Source of the DNA: Glandiceps talaboti
Lineage: Eukaryota; Hemichordata; Enteropneusta; Spengelidae
DNA: 64,000 nucleotides
Direction: 5' to 3'
Assembly (NCBI RefSeq): GCF_964340395.1
Contig: NC_135562.1
Location: forward strand, 19,980,626-20,044,625
Under the pieces are notes generated by a model that had not been told where the DNA came from, ran no database searches, and saw nothing but the letters and a program-made list of their open reading frames with translations. Below are positions 11,544 through 24,388 of the stretch, piece by piece. The position numbers and the translations under genes were made by a program. Positions within the stretch are counted from its first letter, which is position 1. Every line of letters starts with the position of its first letter.

Positions 11544-12136
11544 CGTTCCTTTGTAAAGTTAGCCTCCTTTTCGGAATTTACTAAACCCAATAAGAAATAT
11601 TAACATCAATCAAGTCTGCGAGAAAGCCTGCATCTACCACGGAATTATTGCTGCATAAACAAAGTGTACTCGGTACTTATTGAAGCATACTTAATGGGGA
11701 ACGGCACTTCAGGAAAAGGGGTATTTTCAAAAACTGTGGGTTTTGAAGAGTAATTTCATTATTTTACATCACATAATTGTTGCTTGACTGCAAAGAAACA
11801 TCAAAATGAAATTCCTGTTCTTGTCCTTACAGTCATGAATATTCAGTTAGTATATAATGTTATGATCCACAAGGCAATGGTGTTCCACTAAAATGTCGAA
11901 GGATGTCATAGGGTGCAATCGACTCTTCCAGTTTGTCTGAAAACAATTGTAATGTCATAGTAGGTATACATTGACACTACCACAATATACAAACTAGGTT
12001 TTATGTAAGTATTTCACTGAGTAAAAAGTTTACAAACTCAGCTTGTGCTACTTTCGTCATGTACTATACTTATATATGAACCCGAATCACCATAACCTAT
12101 ACAATAGCATGATGATGATAAAAGAGAAATGCTTAC

Positions 12137-12358
12137 TCTGAAGCCGTCATTCATGAAGCTATAAATAATAGGATTCATGAAACTATTGGACATCGCCAAC
12201 CACAGCACACATGCATTTATCTTCCGTATTCTGTCTTGTGCCTCCAAGTCTTCCACATGGTAAACAATAGGGTTAAATTTCGCCACCAGATTGAATATAT
12301 GAAGGGGTAACCAGCAAACAGCAAACATCACTACCACAACAATCAACATCTTTATAAC
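12137..12358 (-). CDS. GPCR exon 3: TM6-TM7
   Basis: Residues 284-357. The acceptor is ATCATTTCACAG and the donor is AGA|GTAAGC, both phase 0. The exon starts VIKMLIVVVVMFAVCWLPLH (TM6; CWLP at 298-301 is the class A CWxP toggle) and continues through ECL3 to WLAMSNSFMNPIIY (TM7; NPIIY at 345-349), ending NDGFR. Reading through the donor would add an unrelated tail to a stop at 12038, so the donor is preferred. An identical 74-residue exon lies at 59333-59554; the four nucleotide differences are all synonymous. Confidence 0.93.
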
Positions 12359-12825
12359 CTGTGAAATGATATGTGAATTAGAACATTGTTAGAATATATT
12401 CCTTGTATAGGGGTAGACAATTATAGTGTAAAATGTCACCACCAGATTTAATTAGCGATGGGTAACCAGTAAATAATGAACAGTACTACCACAACAAGTA
12501 AAATATTTCCCGTGTGAAGTTAGAAAATATTCACTGAATGGGCATGCACTGTATGGTTACAGCTAAAAACAGGCAGTGTTCACCAGAAGACTATTTATGA
12601 CAAGGATTTACGATCAAAGTTGATAATTTCACAAGTTTAGATTGGTGTTTGACAAATGACAGCACATTTACTGTTGGACACACCATGGTTGTTATCAAGG
12701 GGAGTCCAAAAGACTATATCAATGTAAACAATACTGTCTTAGATAACATTCACGCAGTGTTCATAAGTAAATTTAAAGTACTCAAGAACAATAACCCCCA
12801 ACTTGTCAATTGATTGACTTCAATA

Positions 12826-13392
12826 TATATGTTATGATGTCTCCTGGCAAACACTTCCTGTTTTAGCTGTATCAATGTAAATGTTATGTGCAGTCTTCTG
12901 TTGAATACTCCCTGCTTTAGCTGTAATGTATATGTCATGATGTCTTCTGGCAAACACTCCCTGTTTTAGCTGTATCAATGTAAATGTTATGTACAGTCTT
13001 CCTTTGAATACTCCCTGCTTTAGCTGTAATGTATATGTTATGATGTCTTCTGGCAAACACTCCCTGTTTTAGCTGTATCAATGTAAATGTTATGTAAAGT
13101 CTTCTGGCAAACACTCCTTCTTTTGGCTGTAAATGTTGTTATGTACTGTCTTCTGGCAAACACTCCCAGTTTTAGTGTATATGTACATGTCACGTACAGT
13201 CTTCTGGTGAAGACTCCCTGTTTTAGCTGTAAGTGGATATGTTATGTACAGTCTTCTGGTGAAGACTCCCTGTTTTAGCTGTAAATGTATATGTTATGTA
13301 CAGTCTTCTGGCGAACACGCCCCTTTTAGCTGTAAATGTTTATGTTATGTACAAGGACTATTCTGGCAAACACTCCATTTTAGGTCTAAACA
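12826..13392. repeat. Minisatellite, ~51-56 bp unit with ~103-bp higher-order period
   Basis: Repeats of TCTTCTGGCAAACACTCCCT followed by GTTTTAGCTGTA and ATGTAAATGTTATGTACAG. The first half alternates two variants (CTGGCAAACACTCC / TTTGAATACTCC), giving starts at about 12834, 12938 and 13040. Later units are single. It is absent at the matching position in block B. It has no spacer diversity, so it is not CRISPR-like. Confidence 0.92.
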
Positions 13393-13847
13393 GTGCCGCC
13401 GTGCTGAATATATGCAAGGGAAATTAGCAAACTAGGGACATCACTGCCATCATTGTGATCTGTAAGAAGATATGTACGGTAGGACATTGTTTAAGTGATG
13501 TACAGAAGAAACCCGATTTGGAATCAGTGAAATATCAGAGTGACATATTACATATCATAGTTTTTTTATTTGTTAGTATCGCTCTGGTTGTTTTTGAACA
13601 TGTCCTCTCACGAAAACGTTTTCAAACCAAACTTTAGCGGAGGTCCACCAGAAAAGGAGCACAAATTCTTGATGTGGATATTAATGACTCGGCAAAGGTT
13701 GACAGAGTCTGGCAATCACTGATGAGGAAAACATTTTCTAACATGTATTGCAAAACAACACGTTAGTATCTACGTGGGTTGAAACTTTGCTATATGTCAA
13801 ATAGTAATTCATATTAAGATTTGAATACTGGACAGTTTATCGTTTTC

Positions 13848-13979
13848 TTAATCGTGTGTTGAGAGGACCTAGTCAAAATCGTAAAGTATGGTTTTTGGAC
13901 GGAAATTACTAAATTGACTAAAACTAAATTAACGTCTGTCATATCTGAATAAATCCAATAGGGCGATATGAATTTTGTC

Positions 13980-14030
<51 letters not shown>

Positions 14031-14753
14031 ATGATTCAAAGCATTTCTAGCCATGCTTCAGATGTGCTTCAAACCAAAGCAACTAAGAAAAGGAGGATTT
14101 CACCTATAAATATCACATGGTTAAGTCTTTTAAGCGTTTAATTAATCATTTTAATCATTTATTTAGTGTGTCTAGACATTCAACACTAAACATTGGTGTG
14201 TGTGAAAAAAGTACTTTTTAGCAAAGGGTATTTATTTCCTTGAAGATGAATGTATTCAATTCGCCCTATTAGAATTTATGTTCATGTCTTAATTACTTTC
14301 AAGCTAGATTACAAGAGACAGGTGTGTTGCTGATCGATGAAAACTATCATTCACTAAGATACTGAAGGTCTGATAAGCAAATACCTAATCAGAAAGAAAT
14401 TCGTATTGCTTCAAGTAAATAATATTCACCATTGTGCTTTCTCCATTATATTAAATAATTCACTCCGTTTTATAAACGTGTATTGTAAGATTAAAAACAG
14501 AAACCTGAATGTTACCAAAAACTATTAGTACAGCCCTCACCTATCAGACTTATATGTGATTACCTTCTAGGAAATTGTTAAGAAGTGAGAACATTTGATT
14601 TCAATTAAAGATCAAAGGTCATCAGTCATATATCAAACCACACCACATCAATTTTGACGTAATTAGGATACAGACCTATATCATGTAGATGAAACGCCGT
14701 GAATATACAAATATTCCATCGACAAATACACACATTGTGTCTACTCAGATCAA
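13848..14753. repeat. Duplicated block A, part 3 (matches 60478-61292)
   Basis: Colinear noncoding homology resumes at AATCGTGTGTTGA and runs to CTCAGATCAA, where the 3.6-kb insertion begins. A (CAGA)n microsatellite at 13979-14029 and adjacent sequence are missing from B. Confidence 0.85.
13979..14029. repeat. (CAGA)n microsatellite
   Basis: About 12 perfect tetranucleotide units, not present at the paralogous position in B. Confidence 0.95.
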
Positions 14754-15044
14754 GGGCATGAGGCAACAATTCTGGTGTCTATCAACAATTGAATAACATG
14801 AATAAAGACAATATCAAAAAGTTCCGTCAAGTTTATAATTACTTCATTATCTTGAATCAATAATTATAATATCTAATTAAAATACACTGAAAAATACATA
14901 CAGTAACTTGAAACGCGCTGAAATATAAATAGAATACGGCGGACTGGGACGTAACATGCGTAAAATGCATGTCTAGTCTAACGTGTGTGGAGTGTACCGA
15001 TTGTGTAGCGCCCCCAACGGTCATATAAATTATCTGTCTTGTCG

Positions 15045-15066
15045 CGAGCTCGCGATCGCGAGCTCG
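15045..15066. repeat. Perfect 22-bp palindrome
   Basis: The half-site CGAGCTCGCGA is followed by its exact complement. It lies about 290 bp inside the 3.6-kb element; a related GAGCTCGAGCTC palindrome sits near 17946 by the other end. The local GC and CpG content is far above the surroundings. Confidence 0.9.
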
Positions 15067-16890
15067 AATGATTCGAATCTTTGCAACCGTCCATAAAAGT
15101 ACTGGATTTTGAAAATTCCATATGCACGAGCTCGACATTTGCTCAATTTGCTCAATTGCTAAAAAAGGAAGGGTAGGACACTCCGGTGTTCTTTTTCGTC
15201 GTAACATTGAAACCACATCGCCCTCGTTCACGGACGCTTTCTGTTTCGGGCAAACTTACACGTTACTCAGTCAAATGATGTTGTTACGTTTTCTCTTTCA
15301 TTCAAAGGTATATTTTGAAGAGACACAGATATGACGAGTAATGTTTAATGATTATTTTAACGTAATTTTATGAAAATAATATAGACCGGAATCGACTGTG
15401 TGTTCGAGCCTACCGTAACTCTACGGCATCAAATATTGATTTAAACCAAGATATTATCAATTGTGTTTTTGTTTATATCCCTCGCAAAAGACGCACCGTT
15501 TCGGAGCTTCAGTTCATATAATATGCTGTTTCGGCAATCTGTTTTACTGTCCCGCAAACGCCACAATGTACTGAAACAGAGGAGGCTGGAAGGGGTCTCA
15601 CGTGACACCCATGTGACAGTTTCGCGATAGCGCATACGCTGATGACCTCGGTGAGTACCTCATTCTTTTATCCGTTTTATTCCCATTTGCGTCATTAGTC
15701 TTTCGTTCAGACGATCACTATTTTTTAAAATGACCATTACAAGTGTTATGCAACATGGAAATCGTGTTTTCAGTATGATTAGTGTATCTAAAACGAACAC
15801 AAACTTTGGTACTCGACAAGTCAATGTTATCGATATCTACATTTCCGGGGTTTTCACCTCGGTCGTCTTAGCACAAAATTATGTTTCTATGTATGCTTTT
15901 GTCACTTTTCTATTAATTACCGTCATGAATTTCATGGTTCTGCAGGGATCTTCCCAATACCCCAATTTATAATGTGCGTAAATTGTCACTACTTTTTGTT
16001 GAATTTCGATGTTTTCAAGATGGCGACCCATTGTGCGTGCATACTGTATAACACGCAAAGTGGCTTGGCCATTGACGGCTGTCCTACACTTGCTGGCCGG
16101 ACGTGTTTATTGACACTCTCGTGTCGTGCATTGATCGTTACACGTAACACTAATCCAATTGTCAGCATTTCCTCTTGTATCCTTAAAATTTTGTCCTTTT
16201 CACTCTTATCAAGACATTTTTCTGTTTATTTTCAGATTCGTCGCTATCGCTAGTCGATTTGCTGTGCCAAATCTGGACTTTCTTCTGTTCTTCATGTTAC
16301 ATTTTGTCTCGTATTAAACCATCTCTGTGTTGACTTCTATAAATTTGTCTTGCGTGAGAAAAAGACCTGAATGTAATTTAACGTAAACCCCTTTCCTACC
16401 CCCTGATGATAGCTAAGAAATAATTTAGCTTACATCTTACAAACTAATTGTTAAAAAAATTGATGTACAACAACGTCATGTATTACAAATTTGTATGATA
16501 AACAATTGAGACCTCCAAGGCCTATTTTATGTCAAAGCTTTAATATCTTCAGAAAGCACTCGCATTACGGATCCACATAGTGAATATTTTCCTCTTCACA
16601 TGGCTTTCATGCCAGTCACTCAAAATATCAAATCTCGCCATTCCAGCTCAAAATTACATATATTACATCTACCTTGCTAGTTATATAATATTTCGCAATG
16701 CTTATATGATCAAAAATACTAGTACTCATCATACGTTACCACAATTTGCGTAGCCTGAGCACATTTTGCTACATGTATGTTGCCAGACGAGCAAAACCAT
16801 GTCGGATTAAAATATGCGAAACTGAGAGACTCGCACAATGTGTGGCAATATATAACTTTATAATACAAAGGCCGAACTCTTGTTGTAGTT

Positions 16891-16894
16891 GTAT

Positions 16895-16937
<43 letters not shown>
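16891..16937. repeat. (TTTA)n microsatellite
   Basis: About 11 units, inside the 3.6-kb element. Confidence 0.95.
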
Positions 16938-16940
<3 letters not shown>

Positions 16941-18355
16941 TGAGCAAATGTTTGTATTTTGGAAGGTAGACATCTAACGTTTTAGTCAGCTTCTGAGCTA
17001 GACTGAATAAAGTTGAGGAGCTGTACTTGGGACACTGCACTCAAAAATACGACCTGTTTACCCGAGTCGCCTTCATTCTGGTGTCACTATTACACACGAT
17101 TGCAGGGTGATATCGAATTTGCAAGTTACATGTTACTTGAAAATATCTCAAACATGTGCGAAATCATATACCCTTTCGTGTAGGGTCAATGATGAAATTG
17201 GGTGTGCACGGTGATTTAAATTACTACTAGTAGTAGTGGAGCAAGTTGTGAGAAACTCGCCTGGTTGCATTGTCACGTCACATCACTTGTCAATGGAGGT
17301 CACCTTCGATTCCGGGGCGGATCACCCACTTTCTACCGCAAATCTTGAGTAGACCTTGTCTATTTCTAACTATAGCAATTTAAAAGTACACAAGAATCCA
17401 TCTCTTTTGCAAAATTTTGTAAATTTTGGGCGAAACTACAAACGGGCGAAAAACCGGACCGAAATTTACGACCTCGGCGGGGTCAAGTATTCTTCACGAA
17501 AAATCACAGTATTCCTATCAATAATTCCAAAATCGATTCTACTAGCACGGAGGGAGAAATATCAGTCGAAATGTTCGCTTTTATAGTATCCAATATGATG
17601 AATTATTGTGAAAGTTACGGCGAGTTGATGCCCCAAACTACGCGTACGGCTGGTGACCACTGAGCCAGCCACCATTGTAAACGTACGTTCACAAGCGTAC
17701 ACAATGGAGGCTCACTGCGTAATGAGCTTTCGCAGTTATTTTTACCCATCATGCTCTGCACCCCTTCCAGCCTCCTCTGGTACTGAAACATGCGAAATAT
17801 ATACCTCACCACAAGAGGGCAGCAGGTGGTATCGAGCTTCGAGCGAAAATTCATGGGTCACATGTTCGAATTGAAGCATCCTGGTTGGTTAATTCGATGC
17901 CTTGTCCTACCCCTCTGTATTACAAGTTTAAGCAAGGAATGCGTTTGAGCTCGAGCTCGAGCACGGCAAGCAGCGCGTCACGCATCGAAGCGTCAGCTGT
18001 CGCGAGCGAACTAAGCGTCGATTTTGCATGCACCATGATCATGTTCCATTAAATCATTACAGACAAAATCTATCCATATAGTTTCTTTTCCTTTATTCTT
18101 TTTTGGAGTCTTCCATATTTATATAAACTTTTTCTGCGATTTTTAAAAATGTTTCATTTTTTAAAAGACCGGAAAGTGTACAAATACATACCCAAAATAA
18201 CAAATATGTGTAGACGTGTATAATGAGTTTATTAAAATAAACTACAAATAAAGAAGTAAGTATGTAAATGTGACTCATAGCTAACTTGGGCCTTTTATTA
18301 CCTGGATATCATTATAATTTTTGGGTTTCACCAGAATTGTTGCCTCATGCCCCTG

Positions 18356-20505
18356 CTCAGATAAACGGCGACATTTATCGTGAATAGAGACGGCAAGGGT
18401 GGTTTTATTCATCATAGGTATTACGGTCCATTAGGTTTCAGAAACCCACATTGAAGTGATAAAACTGTTGTGACAGCATTGGAAGTGTTGATCACGATTT
18501 ATTCCCTTGTGTGAAATCAATAACGTATACTCTGCTATCAAGTTAAGATTAATAACTGACGTTTCATTCCCTGTTTTTGACCTCAGAAAACAGGACGGAT
18601 TATGTCTGGAAATGCACGACATTCATTGAAAGTTAACGAATGTCAAATACATAATGGCACAGCTGCTAAAGGACTGGTTTTATAATCTAAAGTTTGATTA
18701 CGTAAAAATACTGACATAAGGCGCTGATTCACTGACATAATGTTGGTGTCAATGCATACCTGCTATGACATTACAATTTGTGTTCTGACATTATTAGAAA
18801 TGTTGACTGCATATTTTGTTGGGAGTTCTTGTACATATTTTATACATATAATAAAATACCTCATCAACTCATTTATAAGTTATATCCTCGTATCAGATTT
18901 GAGTTGTCAATTGCAAGTGATGGTTAAGTATACAACTATACATCAGTAAGTTGAATACCGTGAATAACATTCAACATGTGGAAAAAATTAAACCACAACA
19001 ACATATAACTCAGCTTGTACCTTTAAAGCAAGGCCAACTTCTAGTACGATGTTAGCAATGTAGTACATACAAATTACACCAAGTGTATATCACATGCATG
19101 TTTTAGTAATTCTCCTCCCTATACAATATTACCCATACGTTTGACGTTAATGTTATACAAAACATTAGCATTCGAATTCACTGGGACGTCCTGAGGGATG
19201 GCGCCAATACAATGTTACCAAGGCATATGAGATTAACCTTAGGCAAATGTCAGTAACATCGGTTAGGCGGTTTGTTCATTATTAACCATTTACCTGTTTG
19301 ATTTAATATGTAGTACATTTTCAAGCTTGTTAACTGCAAGATGTCTATAATTTAGTATTTTTCGTAATTATATGTATAGTCACGACAACTGCTTAATTCT
19401 CCAAACCCGCTGAACGTCCTTAGCTATTTAGTATATTTAGGAACAATCACACAATGTCACACACGCTCAATAAGAGAACTAAGTTGAGGGGGCGGGGGGG
19501 AGGGGTCTGTCGTCAATGTGCTTGTTGAACTCCGTTTTCGCACTTCTAACCAAATTTCGATGGAAAACGTTCACGCCTTCAATGATAACAGGTTTTTTAT
19601 TTACTCCTGAGATGTTGAAAGTTCATAACAATTTACTTCTAATGTTAGATATTATGGTGCTGGGTTTACGGTAGTGTTTTAAACTGTTTACAATTATGTT
19701 TTTACATTACATTGATTGTAGTGGTGTGACCACCACAGTTTTAATCATTATAATTTACATCATATATAAATGTTCGATGTCGCCCTTGTGAACGTTAGTT
19801 CAGGGGGAGGTGCAGAGGGGTTTTTGACCTAAATGATCTGTGTTCGTTTGTTGAACTTGTCCGGCATTGTGCGATCGTCCCTTAGTATATTTAGTATATT
19901 TTCTGGGGCCCTGATTAAAGAGGCACAGGCCGTGTGCATACGTTCCTTGTTGTAATTTTGGCTGCATATCAAAACACGTACTTGTTTGCTACTTGGTGAA
20001 GCATAATTAAAGGGGCATAAGCTTAGTTAAGACGTTTTTGTTACATATTCAAAAGCTATTTGCAGCATTCTACTTACTAAAGCATACTTAACAATCACTA
20101 GTCTTGTGATTGCCTTAACTCAAACCCAGTGCAACGAGATTCCTTATAAATGATCTGATGACGTAATTTGTATACCTATAAAAATTGTTGAGTAAATCCC
20201 TAACTTGCATTCAATTGTTCTAATAATGCCAAACGACAAGAATAATGTCATAGAAGCCATGCATCGACATTTACATTATACTAGAATAGTGTAATCAATA
20301 GTTTGTCACTTGAGTAGACAAGTTAATTAATTCAGTTTGTGCCACCTTAACCATCACTTGCAATTGACAGAACTCAACACTGATATTCAGATAAAACTTA
20401 CAAAACAATCCGATGACGTAATTTATTATCGTATACAGATGTCGAGGGATTCCTACTATACAATCAACTGATCAACTAACTGCAGCAGTCAACTGTACTG
20501 TCATA
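18356..20505. repeat. Duplicated block A, part 4 (matches 61293-63501)
   Basis: Colinear with block B from GACATTT(A/G)TCGTGAATAGA onward. Noncoding, with no conserved open frame between the two copies, and a G-rich stretch near 19488-19505. It lies within GPCR intron 2. Confidence 0.92.
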
Positions 20506-21785
20506 GAATGTATGCATTGACATCAACATTATACAACAATAATTAATTTTATCGAGTTTTAATGTAAGTACTTTCACAAGTTCACAAAGCTTATAAAAGC
20601 AGCATCTGTGACTTTAACATCAGTAGAAGTTTTGTGTTTTAAATGTCTTGGACTCCGTTTGCTAGAATGTAATATTCCATGTCTTCAAGGGAGTGCCTGT
20701 CGTTACATGTGTGTATTTACTCCACCTTACCAGGGGAGATAGCCTTCTACATGACATGTTATCGAGACGATGACGTCCTGTTGACGCATTATCTAATACA
20801 CCATGTACATCCTATAATTTTGACTATTAACCCATGTTATTTCAAAGCTTAGAGTTACTATAAGGAGACCCAATCAATTCAAAAGTAACCAAGTGCAAAA
20901 ACGACAACATATAAGTATCATTGCTTCATGCCAAGTATTAAAGATAATGTGGGATCACTAGATCATACTTCTTCATTTATGATGTATAGTTGAAGCCAAG
21001 TCATTGACAACGACATGCTGTGATTTCGTGTCATTATCATGTGACATACATCATCAGTCGATATAGGTCAATAGAGAATAAATCACAGAATTATAGACGT
21101 AATTATAACAACTATATCTTGCCATGCAGAGAGATGTGCACTGATATCATTCAGTCAATGTATGGATATATGTCAAAGGTCACCACTAAAGCACAATTGA
21201 TCATTATGTGACATGACAGTAATATCGAACATATCATAACTAAAATCAGATGTAGATGTCGGCTAATCATTCATTGCTATTTTACCTTCGTTATTTTGCT
21301 TGAATTAACCTTCGTAGTACATGTTTACGTTTTTTGCCATGGTTTTATGTACCCGACGATAAAAATATTTCACCACATTCCCAACTGCAAAACCTTCTTA
21401 GAAATGAAATAGAGTGAACACCTTATATTATATAAGTAAATGATTGTGCAATGAATTTTTATGGTAAATCAGATCTCAGTGACAAAATGAAAGATAGAAG
21501 ATCTTCATTTTAACATAAGGTTATAAATTGGGATTTAACTTCTAAATAGGTTTTGTAGTTGGGAATGTGATATTTTCATTATGAAAATACGATATACGTG
21601 AAGTTATAATGTCGGGTTTTCTATTTCCAAAGCGAATTTGTTTTGTCAGGTATGATTTGGCTTTGTACCCTAAAATTCGTTGAACAATCATTTTGCATTT
21701 ATTTATGAGGTTGTGTTAAGTGATAAAATTGAAGGCTATTAGATTTTGCATGTATAGAAAGTTTCAGTGAGTATAGATGTCTTCC

Positions 21786-21844
21786 ATCTTCGATCTTCGT
21801 TTTCGAGATTTGATAGGGTAATTTCTAAAGCGAAGATCGAAGAT
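21786..21844. repeat. Inverted repeat (14-bp arms)
   Basis: ATCTTCGATCTTCG pairs with CGAAGATCGAAGAT across a 31-base loop. The copy in unit 2 is at 28780-28838. Confidence 0.85.
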
Positions 21845-21927
21845 AGAAGATCGTTCATTTCCGATCCCTCTTCAGTATTTGGTTTTGAATGAACATACAT
21901 AAGGTTATAAATTGAGATTTAACTTCT

Positions 21928-24388
21928 AGAACTGGAGACCAATTTCACTCCTCAACATTGACTATAAAGTTGCTAGTAAAGCAATTGCTAAGAGAATGAG
22001 CAGTGTCGTTTCTTCAGTAATTCACCCTGACCAAAGGGCTTTTATTAAGGGTAGGAATATTGCAGAAAACATTCACCTTATTCGCGATTGTCTTGAGTAC
22101 ACAAAATGACAAATATCCCAGGTGTCGTACTACTTGTAGATTTAGAGAAGGCATACGATAGCCTCGAGTGGCCGCTTATGTTCAAGTCTTTGAATCTGTT
22201 TGGGTTTGGTCCCTCGATTATTAAATGGGTTAAGGTTTTTTACACCAATATAAAAAGTTGTGTTTTAAATAATGGTCACTCCACCGGTTGGTTCAGTCCT
22301 TCTAGAGGTATTAGGCAAGGGTGCCCCCTGTCTACGATCCTTTTTATTATGTCAATAGAGCTCCTCGCCATTGCTGTCAGAAATACCGAGGAGATAAAAG
22401 GGGTAAAACTCCCTGAAAACAATAGCACAAAATTGGCTTTATTTGCAGACGATATGTCAATCCTTCTCAGTGACAAAGATTCTGTTATTGCATGTTTATC
22501 AGTTATTCAGCTGTTTTCTATTTGTTCAGGTCTTAAAATCAACAAGGCAAAAACAGAACTTGTTTATATGGGCTCCCTGCGTAAGTGAAAAGATAAAATA
22601 TGCAGCTTGACCCCCACTTCAGAATCAGTTAAACTTCTTGGAATCTATTTATCATACAATATTACGGCAAACTTAGAGAATAATTTTGGTAAAACTGATT
22701 CTACTCTGAGGACAAAGCTAAATGTTTGGTCTAGCAGGGATATTGGGTTTAGGGGTAAAATCCTTCTTTCAAAGACTTTTGGGATTTCCCAGTTTATTTA
22801 CCAAATGTCTTCTTTAGTTATTCCTCAGGATATCAAATTTGCAGCTCAGAAACTTATTAATTCTTTCATTTGGAATAATAAAAGTCCTAAAGTGAAATGG
22901 AGTACTATGATTGGTCAAATTTCAGAAGGGGGTCTTAAATTACCATCAATAGCCATTACTGATCAGGCAATAAAAGTAATGTGGCTAAAACGCCTTTTAG
23001 AATCTACTGCTTCATGGTCAATAATTCCTAAATTTTATTTTAATAAAATTGGTGGTCTTAGATTTCTTCTTTGCTGCAACTTTGATCCCTCTTGTTTAGG
23101 CTTAGGTCACTTGCCTTTGTTTTACAAAGAGGCGTTAAACAGTTGGTTTACTCTTTCAAAAGTATATAGGAAGAAACCGACAACCAGTCTTGATATAGCT
23201 CAGGAGATTATTTGAAATAATTCACATATTAGGATTGGAGGAAAATCAGTGTTTTATAGAAGGCTGTATGATCGGGGTATATTATACATTAGGGATCTGT
23301 TTGATCCTTATGGTAATATTCTCTCTTGGAATGATTTCAAACAGAAATTCCATGTTGAAATTGACTTTTTATCTTATGCTGGTTTACTAGATGCAATCCC
23401 ACGTAAATGGAAGACAGAGATGAGATCACATAGTCCCAATATTATTCAAACACCTAATGTGAATCGCTTTGTTCCGAAAGTTGGAGGAAAACTACTTGAT
23501 AAGGTTACTACAAAGGAAGTATATGATTTGTTATTACACTCCCCAACGGTATTGGGGAAATGGGATTCCTCCTTTGATTGTTCACAGTTTGACTGGAAAA
23601 CTATATGGAATCTTTCATTTAGGGTAACCACGGAGGAAAAAATCAGAAATTTTCAGTTTAAAATCTTGCATAACAATCTCGCCACAAACCAGAAATTAAA
23701 TACATGGGGAATGAAAGACACCAGTTGTTGCAACTGGTGCCCTGAAAATGAAGATTTACATCACCTCCTTTGGGAGTGTTCTGCAGCTAAAGTATTTTGG
23801 GACAAGTTTATTTTACTCCTTAATTTTGTTCCTGATATTCATTTGTCTATGTCAGATGTGATTTTTGGTAAGTTTGACATTTGCGACAAAATCTTCAATT
23901 TAGTTAATCACCTTATCATCTTGGGCAAATTTTTTTTGTATAAAGCTCGGTTAATTGAAAGGCGTCCAGACTCCAATTTTGATTCATTTATTAGTTATCT
24001 CAAAAGTGTTAAGGATATGGAAATTAAATTTGCTCGCAGAGGAGCCCTGGAGCACAAATGGGAATCATTAGTTTTGTAATTATTACGTTACTGTAAGTCA
24101 TGCAACTGGTTTTTCAACTGAGTAGGGATTGGGTGTTTTCCTGTGATTAAGTTAGGATTCTGTGCTTAGTCCTTTCATTACAGACAGATATTTCTGTTCA
24201 AGATATTGTTACATTATTCTTTATCAATTGTAATTATTTCCAATCCCATGTATTAATCTATTTAATTAAGTTAACTAACCCTCCCCCCTCTCCGTTTGTA
24301 CGTCCTGTGTTTTCTCTGTAATGTATTGTTTGCCTTTGTATTGTCTTGCAGTTGTTTTGGAAATTAAAAAAAAAAAAAAAAAAAAAAA
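21928..24388 (+). mobile_element. L1-like LINE, 5'-truncated, copy 1
   Basis: A 2.46-kb insertion ending in a poly-A tail and flanked by AACTTCT at 21921-21927 and 24389-24395 (target-site duplication). A related, uninterrupted direct repeat at about 21491-21840 carries ...GATTTAACTTCTAAATAGG, which is the empty-site sequence. The insertion begins inside the reverse-transcriptase domain, so the endonuclease and ORF1 are missing. Confidence 0.93.
21929..24079 (+). pseudogene. LINE reverse transcriptase ORF2 fragment, copy 1
   Basis: The RT motifs appear in order: NWRPISLLN, AFIKGR, VDLEKAYDS (motif A), GIRQGCPLS (motif B), ALFADDMS (motif C with the catalytic FADD). A thumb/connection region follows, then a C-terminal zf-RVT-like knuckle, CNWCPENEDLHHLLWEC. 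Disruptions: one base fewer in the A run near 22106 (frameshift), TGA at 22586-22588, and TGA replacing a Trp codon at 23213-23215. The TGA at 22586 is also in copy 2, so the element was already dead before the 7-kb duplication. The domain set fits the L1/Tx1 superfamily. Confidence 0.93.

Larger units (their letters stand above)
9944..12600. repeat. Duplicated block A, part 2 (matches 57327-59797)
   Basis: Colinear homology to B starting at GTTATTGCCGTTGGGCTGTT and covering GPCR exons 4 and 3, the intron between them with its microsatellite, and about 240 bases of intron 2. Intronic sequence shows many substitutions and indels, more than exon 3. Confidence 0.93.
14754..18355. mobile_element. 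3.6-kb inverted-repeat DNA element (empty site in block B)
   Basis: The left end starts GGGCATGAGGCAACAATTCT and the right end is its inverse (24 matching bases, then divergence). CTCAGATCAA precedes it (14744-14753) and CTCAGATAAA follows (18356-18365), a 10-bp near-duplicate. In block B the same place has a single CTCAG (61288-61292) and continuous homology on both sides, so this is an insertion. Subterminal stretches are also inverted: ACCCCTTCCAGCCTCCTCTG at 17759-17778 has its complement at about 15580-15600, and TGTCCTACCC near 17904 pairs with GGGTAGGACA near 15171. A 9-11-bp target duplication is typical of Mutator-like elements; membership is only inferred. No transposase is recognisable. 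ORFs at 15730-15972 and 15972-16253 have no known motifs. Confidence 0.8.

Noticed and set aside
11324-11603. Tyr-Ile repeat ORFs (also at 36520-36726 and 58493-58879)
   Set aside because: They read through TA/CATA/CA microsatellites and have no independent protein signal.
12038-12136. Extension of the TM6-TM7 exon to the stop at 12038
   Set aside because: A GTAAGC donor follows FR, the read-through tails differ between the two copies, and a conserved tail exon joins in phase 0.
22276-22476. Minus-strand ORFs inside the LINE copies (also 29271-29471 and 23446-23631)
   Set aside because: They are antisense shadows of the reverse-transcriptase frame.
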